Assembly: GCA_025354845.1 (NCBI GenBank)
Contig: JANXMD010000309.1
Coordinates: forward strand, 1 to 7,036
Source: Verrucomicrobiota bacterium
Lineage (GTDB): Bacteria; Verrucomicrobiota; Verrucomicrobiia; Limisphaerales; UBA9464
Direction of reading: 5' to 3'
DNA length: 7,036 nucleotides
The notes beneath the pieces were generated by a model that was not told where the DNA came from, ran no database searches, and saw nothing but the letters and a program-made list of their open reading frames with translations. Both the position numbers and the translations under genes were made by a program. How positions within the stretch are numbered: position 1 is the stretch's first letter; each line of letters opens with the position of its first letter. Positions 1-5,205 of the stretch are shown in pieces.

Positions 1-241
1 AGCCGATTTCCTTTACCGGGCCGTCGATTTCGCACTTCACCTCAACCACTTCGTTCGGCACGACTGAGCCGACCAGCGAGACGCTTTCGGTCACCGACTG
101 CTCCTTTGCCGGGATCGCCACGACGCGAACCGCGAAGCTTCCGCTGGCCGCCTGCGTGGCAGGCTTCCTGCATCCGGTCCAAGTGGGGCACACCATCAAC
201 GTGAGAAGTGTGCAGAGAAGGATGGGCTTTGGGTGTCGCAT
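1..241 (-). CDS. RND efflux periplasmic adaptor (membrane fusion) lipoprotein, N-terminal part only
   Basis: Reading the minus strand from the ATG at 241-239 gives 80 open codons that run off the left edge with no stop. The protein begins MRHPKPILLCTLLTLMVC, a short basic n-region and hydrophobic core, followed by TWTGC, a plausible lipobox with Cys24 as the lipidated residue. Trp at -3 is atypical for a lipobox. After a short linker, residues 38-80 include VRVVAIPAKEQSVTESV, LVGSVVPNEVVEVK and EIDGPVKEIG. This is the characteristic opening of HlyD/AcrA-type adaptors: a first beta-barrel strand, then the Gly and the 'V-x-V-x-x-E-x-x-G-x-V' strand that leads into the lipoyl/barrel-sandwich domain. 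Such proteins bridge an inner-membrane RND pump and an outer-membrane channel. The pump genes would be expected downstream on this strand, outside the window. There is no clear Shine-Dalgarno before the ATG, so the start rests on the signal peptide. The family is well supported; the substrate is unknown. Confidence 0.82.
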   Translation of the reverse strand, partial: MRHPKPILLCTLLTLMVCPTWTGCRKPATQAASGSFAVRVVAIPAKEQSVTESVSLVGSVVPNEVVEVKCEIDGPVKEIG

Positions 242-345
242 GACGGAAACGCAATGTTGAGACAGACTCCCAAGTTTTGGGTTTGGGGCGAAGCGGAATC
301 TCGTCTCAGTGTGGCGGAATCCGGCGGCGGGAAACTTCGTCGTTA

Positions 346-364
346 CGGGCGCTTCGAGCGCTTG
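346..364. repeat. GC-rich inverted repeat (hairpin) in the divergent region
   Basis: The core is GCGCT-TCG-AGCGC at 349-361, a perfect 5-bp stem with a 3-base loop. Two G-T wobbles and one C-G pair extend it to about 8 bp. There is no T-tract on either side, so it is not an obvious intrinsic terminator. It could be an operator or a leader hairpin. Confidence 0.35.
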
Positions 365-383
365 CCAGATGCGGGCCCTGCGG

Positions 384-410
384 GGAGGGTGCCTTCTCGT
401 CGAACCCTCC
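384..410. repeat. 7-bp inverted repeat abutting the pseudopilin start
   Basis: GGAGGGT at 384-390 is the exact reverse complement of ACCCTCC at 404-410, with a 13-base loop. The right arm ends three bases before the ATG at 414. The left arm contains GGAGG, the only Shine-Dalgarno-like string in the area, but it is too far from the ATG to act normally when unfolded. In RNA the stem would hide this string. It may be a translational control hairpin or part of a dispersed palindromic repeat. Confidence 0.45.
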
Positions 411-413
411 GCC

Positions 414-1169
414 ATGCCTGCGATGCAATCCCCTTCTGCCAGGTCGAGTCCGGCACGTGCCTTCACCTTGATTGAGCTGCTCGTGGTCATCGCCATCATC
501 GCGATCCTCGCCGGCCTCTTGCTCCCCACCCTGGCTCAGGCGAAGGAAAAGGCGTACCGAACGCAGTGCGTGAGCAACAATCGTCAGCTGGGGCTGGCGC
601 TTCAGCTCTACGTGGTCGACAACTCCGATGGCATGCCCTGGCCGAATTGGGGCAATGATTACGGCCCTGGCTGGCTGTATCAACCGACCGGTGGGCACGC
701 GCCGGATCCGTTCAAGACGAACGAATTGCCCTTCGTCCAGCAGGGCCTCTACTTCAAGTACCTGCAGGATCGGAAGGTGTATTACTGCCCGCTCGACCGG
801 ACCAACCACGTGTCTTTCGTGCGTCGCGGACAGCGGGTGTCGAGCTACATCATGAACGGGGCGGTCTGCCATTTCGGCCAGCTCGAGAAGCCGAAATACA
901 AACTCGGCCAGTTCAACCCCACCGCATACGTGCACTGGGAGCCGGACATCAAGCAGTTTGGCACGGTCTGGGACGCGAACCAGGGGCACGACGCGAGCCA
1001 GTATCCCAACGACCAGGAGGGCATCGGCCGCCGGCACAAGAAGGGGGCGGTGATCACCGGATTTGGCGGTCAGGTCCATTTTATCCGGTACGAGGAATTC
1101 CAGCGGGAGCAGAATCTCAATAAACCCGGCCTCCTCTGGTGCGTCCCGGACAGCAATAACGGTCAGTAG
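414..1169 (+). CDS. Pseudopilin-like protein (prepilin N-terminal cleavage/methylation domain, H-X9-DG type)
   Basis: This is a 251-residue secreted or membrane-anchored pseudopilin. The leader MPAMQSPSARSSPARA is followed directly by FTLIELLVVIAIIAILAGLL, the class III prepilin signal. Cleavage is expected between Ala and Phe, with the conserved Glu at mature position 5 and a hydrophobic helix of about 20 residues. Next comes LPTLAQAKEKAYRTQCVSNN, then RQLGLALQLY, the helix extension and first turn typical of planctomycete and verrucomicrobial pseudopilins. Near the C-terminus, His208 is followed nine residues later by Gly218-Gly219 where the family normally has Asp-Gly, so the H-X9-DG motif is degenerate. 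I chose the ATG at 414 because it gives a normal short basic leader; ATG 423 is equally possible. ATG 369 and GTG 309 would add residues unlike a leader. None of these starts has a well-spaced Shine-Dalgarno. No assembly ATPase, peptidase or platform gene is adjacent, so it is an orphan pseudopilin. Its role in fibre assembly or secretion is inferred. Confidence 0.85.
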   Translation: MPAMQSPSARSSPARAFTLIELLVVIAIIAILAGLLLPTLAQAKEKAYRTQCVSNNRQLGLALQLYVVDNSDGMPWPNWGNDYGPGWLYQPTGGHAPDPFKTNELPFVQQGLYFKYLQDRKVYYCPLDRTNHVSFVRRGQRVSSYIMNGAVCHFGQLEKPKYKLGQFNPTAYVHWEPDIKQFGTVWDANQGHDASQYPNDQEGIGRRHKKGAVITGFGGQVHFIRYEEFQREQNLNKPGLLWCVPDSNNGQ

Positions 1170-1298
1170 CCGGTTGCGTTCATGTGGATCGCAAGGAAAG
1201 GGATCGGACCAGCGGGCACGTTCAGAACACCCGAGCACCGGCCCTGGAAACTCGCTTCCCGAACCGGCCGGAACGCTTCAATTCCATTGCTCAAGTCG

Positions 1299-1320
1299 CC
1301 TCGTTTTGCTGAGGTTTTTT
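1299..1320 (+). terminator. Probable intrinsic terminator of the pseudopilin gene
   Basis: CCTCG at 1299-1303 can pair with TGAGG at 1310-1314, including one G-T wobble, around a 6-base loop. Six T's follow at 1315-1320. The stem is short but the T-tract follows it immediately, and it lies 130 bases after the pseudopilin stop. If it works, the pseudopilin and the large downstream gene are transcribed separately. Confidence 0.5.
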
Positions 1321-1339
1321 CAAGGAGGTACGGTCGCCG

Positions 1340-1369
1340 CGCGAGGTCCCGGAGGGGTACAGCCTCGCG
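1340..1369. repeat. 7-bp inverted repeat upstream of the large secreted protein gene
   Basis: CGCGAGG at 1340-1346 is the exact reverse complement of CCTCGCG at 1363-1369. The 16-base loop contains TCCC-GGA-GGGG, which could form a small inner stem. There is no T-tract after it. It ends about 55 bases before the ATG at 1425 and would sit in the leader of that gene. It may be a leader structure, an operator or a dispersed extragenic repeat. Confidence 0.4.
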
Positions 1370-1424
1370 GGATGTTCGGCAGGGCTGACCTTCCTTCGTC
1401 GCCTCGAACCCGATTCAACACCCG

Positions 1425-4400
1425 ATGAAATCCTTTGAGACTCCTTGGCCTCGACGCGTGGACTTGCTGGCCCTGGTTGCCCTGTGGATCGCGGCCATGC
1501 TCCCGCTGCGGGCCCAGACGGACTTGGCTCAATGGGTTAGTTCACCCACGGATCCGATCGGCGGCGGCGTCACCAACACGACTCGCAATGCGACGGATAT
1601 CGTGTGCGTCGGCACCTCCAAGCAGATCGCCGCAACGGCGCTGGGGTTCACGGTCCTGTTTGTGTCGCCAGGAGAATCCAATCTGGTGGTGGGAAACTAC
1701 ACCAACGTCGTCCATCCGCCGGTCAAAGGGCCCTCAGCTGGAATCCAGATCTCCGGACCTACAAGCCCCTGCGAGAGTCTTTGCGGGAATTTCCAGATCC
1801 TGGAGCTTGGCTTCGACGGAAGCGGCGCGATTTCCCACTTCTGGGCGACGTTCTCCGTTCAATGCGGGTGCGCCACGTCTTCCTTTTCGGGCGACATCCG
1901 CGTTCATTCCCTGCTGGCGCCCCTGCAGCCTGAGCCTGCAACCCTCCGCGTACCCCAAGATTTTCCAACAATTCAAAGTGCGCTCTCAAACCTTCGTCTT
2001 CGCAAAGCGGATACCATCGCCGTGTCGCCTGGGGTCTATTTTGAGACCCTCGTTTTTCCGGGCGGGAATCTGATTCTAAAAAGCATTGGAGGCCCGGCCG
2101 TGACTCTTTTGGATGGAGGGTATCGAGGGCCGGTTATCTCGCTGCAGGGGAATGAAACCGGGGTTTCGAAGATTACCGGATTCACCATTCAGCATGGTCA
2201 GAATTCGTTTGGCGGCGGGATCGCCCTCGGCCAAGCGTCGCCGACCATTTCCAACAACGTCTTCCAGGAAAACAATCAGGGGGCTGGGGGTTTTGGAGCC
2301 GCCATCGCTGGAAACAATTCGTCGGCGACGATTGTCCGGAATCTGATTCAACGGAATCAAGTGGACGGCCAGTTTTTGTCGGGAGCCGTCAGCTTCGTGA
2401 ACACCTCTTCGCCCCTGGTCGCCAACAACGTGTTTTTCAACAATGCCTGCCGGGCGATGAATTTTACGCTGCCTCAGGGCAGTGCTCCCCGGGTCTTCAA
2501 CAACACCGTCGTGAGCAATTCCGTCGGGATTCATGTGGATTCTCGGGTTCCGACGTCGTTGCAGGTCTTTCGAAACAATGCGCTGGTCGGGAATGAGGTG
2601 GGTTTGGAAAAAGTATTCGGAGGAGCGGACAATATCCCTGATTGGTCCAACAATCTCGTGGTGGGAGGGACGCCCTATTCGGGAATCGCTGACCAGACCG
2701 GCCTTCGTGGAAATCTTTCGGCCGTCCCCTGGTTTGTTTGTGGACCTGGAGCGGATTTTCACCTGTTGCCAGGATCTCCCGGTATCGACGCCGGTTCGGA
2801 TATCGGGGGCCTCATGGCGGACGGCGATTTTGACGGAATGCCCCGGGAGTTGCCTGGGATTCTGGGCGCTGCCGCAACGATCGATATCGGTGCGTTCGAG
2901 TTCAATCCGTTAACCCTTGCGCTGCCGTGCCTGTATGTGGATCCCGTGCCCGACATCACCGTAGTGGCGCCAATCGGTGCCACCGGCTTGACGGTTGCCT
3001 ACCCGCCGCCTACGGGAGCTCCGGTGGCCAAGATTTCGTGCGTGCCCCCCTCCGGATCCCTGTTTCCGCTGGGCACCAATGTTGTCACCTGTACGGCCAC
3101 TTACGGATCGCTGTTCGCGACTGGATTTTTCCACGTGACCGTCGTCGCGGCTCCCAGCATTCGATCTCTCTCGCCGAGCATGGGAGTGCCGGCGGGAAGG
3201 GGCGTATCACTTTCCGTTGGGGCCGAGGGAACCGCGCCGCTGAGTTTTCAATGGACGATTGACGGTCAACCGATCGAAGGGGCGACGAGCCCAACGCTCA
3301 CCTTCCCCGGAGTCCAGGAAGTGAATGCTGGGGTCTATCGGGTCGTGGTGGGCAACGCAATTGGATCTGTGGTTAGTGCCCCCGTGTTCCTCCGGGTGGA
3401 ACCGTCCGCCCCGTCGATCCTCGTCGATCCTGCTTCACAAAGTCTTCCAGCATCCTCCAATCCTGTGTTCCAGGTCGTCGCGGCAGGCAGCGAGCCGCTC
3501 TCGTATCAATGGTACTTCAATTCGGAGCCTATCCGAGGGGCGTCCGCCTCGCAGTTGATGGTCTCCGAAATTCAGACGGCCAATGAAGGCAGGTATCGCG
3601 TCGAGGTGAAGAATTCTCTGGGGGCGGCCCTCAGCGCAGAGGCCACGCTCACGGTGACACCGCGCGCGCCGCATTTTGTGCTGCAACCGGTCGATGCCGA
3701 GGTGCCGATGAGAGGCGGGGCGATTCTCACCGGGCGTGCGGAGGGATCAGAACCGATCGCCTACCAGTGGCTTCGTGCCGGTCAGCCGTTGCCGGGTGCG
3801 GCATCCAACACGCTGGTGCTCACGAATCTGTTGCTGGCCGATGCGTTGCCGTATGCGTTGGTCGCGTCCAACGCGGCTGGGACCGCCACCAGCTCGGTGG
3901 TTTCGGTCGTCGTGTATCAAGCTCCCCAAGTGGACCTGGGGCTGTCTCATCAGGTTGCCGAGGTTGGAGCCTCGGTGACCTTGACGCTCGGCGTGGTGGG
4001 GTCTCCGGCGGTGACCTATGCATGGGATTTTAATGGGAAACGCCTGCCCGAAAGCAGCGCAACGCTGACGCTTCCCAGGCTTCAGGCCACCAACACCGGC
4101 TTCTACCGAGTGACCGCGGTCAATCGCTTCGGGAGTGTTGCCTCGACTGCCCGCGTCAGTGTGGTGGGACGTCGAGCGACCGTCGTGGCCTGGGGAGACG
4201 GCACTCAAGGGCAGACCCGTGTGCCGGCCACCCTGGCCCATACCGTGGCGGTCGCGGGCGGTGACTTTCACACCGTGGCGCTGCAACGCGATGGAACCGT
4301 CTCGGCATGGGGATACAACGGCAACGGACAGGTGACGGTCCCTGCGCACGCGACGCGAGTCGTCTCCGTTGCAGCGGGTGCCGGGCATAATCTGGCGATT

Positions 4401-5189
4401 CTGGAGGACGGTTCGATCATGGGATGGGGACGCAATGACGCCGGGCAGGCCGCGATTCCGCCGGCGGCAAAATTCGGAGTGTTGGCGGTCGCCGCGGGTC
4501 ATGCGCATAGCGTGGCGTTGCTCAGCTCTGGGATCGTTGTGGCGTGGGGGGACAATCGATTTGGCCAGGGATCGGTGCCCGCCTTCGTCTCATCGCCCAA
4601 CACCAACGAGGTTCGGGCGGTGGTGGCCGGAAAGTTCCACAACCTCGCGCTTCGGTCGGACGGCTCGGTTTGGGCCTGGGGACAAAACGAGTTTCAGCAG
4701 TCCCAACCTCCGGTCCTCACCAATGCGGTCGCGATTGCTGCGGGCGCTGCTCACAGTGTGGCGCTCCTCGCAGACGGGACCGTGGTCGCCTGGGGGGACA
4801 ATTCTTTTCAGCAAACACGGGTTCCATCCGGTTTGAGCCAGGTCGTGGCGATCGCCGCGGGGGACTTTCACACGGTGGCGTTGCGGCGGGATGGAACCAT
4901 CGTGGGATGGGGAGATAATTCCGAAGGACAACTGGACCTTCCAGTCGGGTTGAAAGGCGTCACGGCGGTTGCGGAAGGAACCTTTCATGGATTGGCCTTG
5001 GTCGGGGAACTGGATTCGCTCACTGCAGCTTTAAGTTCGGGCCGATTGATCCTCCGATGGGCCGGCCCGGCGGTGCTTCAATCCGCGGCGGATCCCTTGG
5101 GGTCGTACGCCGATGTTGAAGAATCTGGAGAATCCCACACCAACGCCAACTTGTCTTTGCCTTCCCGGTTTTATCGACTGCGTCCCTGA
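1425..5189 (+). CDS. Large secreted modular protein: beta-helix, HYR, four Ig-like domains, seven-repeat RCC1/BLIP-II-like propeller
   Basis: This 1254-residue protein is probably secreted or displayed on the cell surface. Residues 1-30 form a signal peptide: RR, then a hydrophobic core from about 12, with cleavage likely after LRA. Residues 32-162 are a Cys-containing beta-rich domain. Residues 172-440 are a right-handed beta-helix opening with VPQDFPTIQSAL and DTIAVSPGVY. Asn-rich rungs follow at about 272, 300, 329, 354, 378 and 405. Residues 445-493 (SPGIDAG, DFDGMPRE, IDIGAFEF) match choice-of-anchor-Q-like ends. Residues 503-575 form a HYR domain, 576-914 four Ig-like domains with [FY]QW or YAW cores, and 918-1193 seven WG-type propeller repeats. 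Residues 1196-1254 form a short module ending SRFYRLRP. All ten cysteines lie before residue 557. No enzyme active site is evident, so adhesion, binding or a structural role is inferred. The start has no Shine-Dalgarno but gives the signal peptide directly; its ATG overlaps an upstream TGA. Confidence 0.85.
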   Translation: MKSFETPWPRRVDLLALVALWIAAMLPLRAQTDLAQWVSSPTDPIGGGVTNTTRNATDIVCVGTSKQIAATALGFTVLFVSPGESNLVVGNYTNVVHPPVKGPSAGIQISGPTSPCESLCGNFQILELGFDGSGAISHFWATFSVQCGCATSSFSGDIRVHSLLAPLQPEPATLRVPQDFPTIQSALSNLRLRKADTIAVSPGVYFETLVFPGGNLILKSIGGPAVTLLDGGYRGPVISLQGNETGVSKITGFTIQHGQNSFGGGIALGQASPTISNNVFQENNQGAGGFGAAIAGNNSSATIVRNLIQRNQVDGQFLSGAVSFVNTSSPLVANNVFFNNACRAMNFTLPQGSAPRVFNNTVVSNSVGIHVDSRVPTSLQVFRNNALVGNEVGLEKVFGGADNIPDWSNNLVVGGTPYSGIADQTGLRGNLSAVPWFVCGPGADFHLLPGSPGIDAGSDIGGLMADGDFDGMPRELPGILGAAATIDIGAFEFNPLTLALPCLYVDPVPDITVVAPIGATGLTVAYPPPTGAPVAKISCVPPSGSLFPLGTNVVTCTATYGSLFATGFFHVTVVAAPSIRSLSPSMGVPAGRGVSLSVGAEGTAPLSFQWTIDGQPIEGATSPTLTFPGVQEVNAGVYRVVVGNAIGSVVSAPVFLRVEPSAPSILVDPASQSLPASSNPVFQVVAAGSEPLSYQWYFNSEPIRGASASQLMVSEIQTANEGRYRVEVKNSLGAALSAEATLTVTPRAPHFVLQPVDAEVPMRGGAILTGRAEGSEPIAYQWLRAGQPLPGAASNTLVLTNLLLADALPYALVASNAAGTATSSVVSVVVYQAPQVDLGLSHQVAEVGASVTLTLGVVGSPAVTYAWDFNGKRLPESSATLTLPRLQATNTGFYRVTAVNRFGSVASTARVSVVGRRATVVAWGDGTQGQTRVPATLAHTVAVAGGDFHTVALQRDGTVSAWGYNGNGQVTVPAHATRVVSVAAGAGHNLAILEDGSIMGWGRNDAGQAAIPPAAKFGVLAVAAGHAHSVALLSSGIVVAWGDNRFGQGSVPAFVSSPNTNEVRAVVAGKFHNLALRSDGSVWAWGQNEFQQSQPPVLTNAVAIAAGAAHSVALLADGTVVAWGDNSFQQTRVPSGLSQVVAIAAGDFHTVALRRDGTIVGWGDNSEGQLDLPVGLKGVTAVAEGTFHGLALVGELDSLTAALSSGRLILRWAGPAVLQSAADPLGSYADVEESGESHTNANLSLPSRFYRLRP
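1938..2903 (+). other. Right-handed beta-helix domain within the large secreted protein
   Basis: This segment encodes residues 172-493. The opening (DFPTIQSAL, DTIAVSPGVY) is the usual start of pectate-lyase-like and NosD-like parallel beta-helices. At least six PbH1-like rungs recur every 24-29 residues, each with Asn pairs such as SNNVF, ANNVF and FNNTV forming an asparagine ladder. The end (SPGIDAG, D-x-DG-x-PR, IDIGAFEF) is the common cap of this class. Several such domains bind or cleave polysaccharide, but I see no catalytic signature here. Confidence 0.75.
3150..4166 (+). repeat. Four tandem Ig-like domains within the large secreted protein
   Basis: Residues 576-658, 662-745, 748-830 and 833-914 are four homologous domains of about 83 residues, the last three starting AP(S/H/Q). 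Each has a core Trp (SFQW, SYQW, AYQW, TYAW). Each has a strand ending near G-x-Y (VYRV, RYRV, FYRV; degenerate PYAL in the third) followed by N-x-x-G. All lack the canonical Ig disulfide. They probably form a stalk between the beta-helix and the propeller. Confidence 0.75.
4182..5003 (+). repeat. Seven short RCC1/BLIP-II-like repeats (predicted seven-bladed propeller)
   Basis: Seven repeats carry the core AWG/GWG at Trp 923, 962, 1001, 1041, 1085, 1123 and 1162, spaced 39, 39, 40, 44, 38 and 39 residues. Each continues with a D/N-rich turn ending GQ or QQ, a VP/IP/PP, an AxAAG-type strand and an H-[STN]-[VL]-A-[LI] strand. Canonical RCC1 repeats are 51-68 residues. About 39 is closer to the compact three-stranded blades of the seven-bladed beta-lactamase inhibitor BLIP-II. 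The fold is well supported; the ligand is unknown, and no inhibitor function should be assumed. Confidence 0.78.
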
Positions 5190-5205
5190 CCTCAATTGCG
5201 GTCAG
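5186..5205. terminator. Imperfect 20-bp palindrome in the convergent junction, possible bidirectional terminator
   Basis: CTGACC at 5186-5191 pairs with GGTCAG at 5200-5205, and the centre CAATTG (5193-5198) is itself palindromic. Only one base pair of the whole element is mismatched. The stop codon of the secreted protein (5187-5189) lies in one arm and the kinase stop (5202-5204) in the other. There is no T-tract on either side, so intrinsic termination is uncertain. A second perfect palindrome, GACCGCGGTC, lies at 5207-5216 inside the kinase gene. Confidence 0.4.

Larger units (their letters stand above)
242..413. promoter_or_regulatory. Divergent intergenic region between adaptor and pseudopilin genes
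   Basis: This 172-base gap should hold the promoters of both diverging genes, but I recognise no convincing -35/-10 pair on either strand. It contains three inverted repeats: CCCAA-GTT-TTGGG at 269-281, a GC-rich hairpin at 346-364 and a 7-bp stem at 384-410. The plus frame of the pseudopilin stays open upstream to a GTG at 309 and an ATG at 369. The translated stretch there does not look like a leader peptide, so I treat it as non-coding. Confidence 0.4.
1170..1424. other. Intergenic region between pseudopilin and large secreted protein
   Basis: These 255 bases hold no convincing gene. Seen in order: CCGGCC at 1238-1243 with its reverse complement at 1266-1271; a hairpin plus T-tract at 1299-1320; AAGGAGGT, a perfect Shine-Dalgarno match, at 1322-1329 with no start codon at usable distance; a 7-bp inverted repeat at 1340-1369; and a short frame starting at ATG 1372 whose TGA overlaps the next gene's ATG. 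I could not identify a sigma-70-like promoter. Confidence 0.45.

Noticed and set aside
42..254. TTG-started minus-strand frame of 70 codons
   Set aside because: It is out of frame with the adaptor, whose product has a signal peptide and family motif; the alternative product has neither.
269..281. CCCAA-GTT-TTGGG small inverted repeat as an operator
   Set aside because: A 5-bp stem in G/C-run-rich DNA is easily found by chance and nothing ties it to a regulator.
309..413. N-terminal extension of the pseudopilin from GTG 309 or ATG 369
   Set aside because: The extra residues do not resemble a prepilin leader and would push the cleavage site more than 30 residues in; ATG 414 or 423 fits the family.
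306..1238. Long minus-strand open frame (310 codons) over the pseudopilin
   Set aside because: It is longer than the true gene but is its antisense shadow. The product is a run of Arg, His and Val with no domain, while the plus strand has an unmistakable prepilin signal.
1063..1428. 121-codon plus-strand frame across the pseudopilin end and the intergenic region
   Set aside because: It overlaps the pseudopilin, crosses the terminator and hairpins and has no recognisable domain. Only its last 18 codons are considered, as a possible leader.
2076..2762. 228-codon antisense frame within the beta-helix region
   Set aside because: It is a shadow of the real gene with no recognisable motif. The repeated Asn-rich rungs on the plus strand explain the sequence.
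3747..4508. 253-codon antisense frame over the Ig/propeller region
   Set aside because: Its apparent repeats (SPGHDG-like, SPCRDG-like) are the reverse complement of the WG-repeat DNA, not an independent gene.
4182..5003. CRISPR-like or simple tandem DNA repeats
   Set aside because: The periodicity (about 117 bases) is in frame and preserved at protein level as propeller blades; there are no identical direct repeats with unique spacers.
4182..5003. A true beta-lactamase inhibitor function for the propeller
   Set aside because: Only fold-level similarity to BLIP-II can be seen. No inhibitor interface can be argued from sequence, and the domain sits on a large multi-domain protein.
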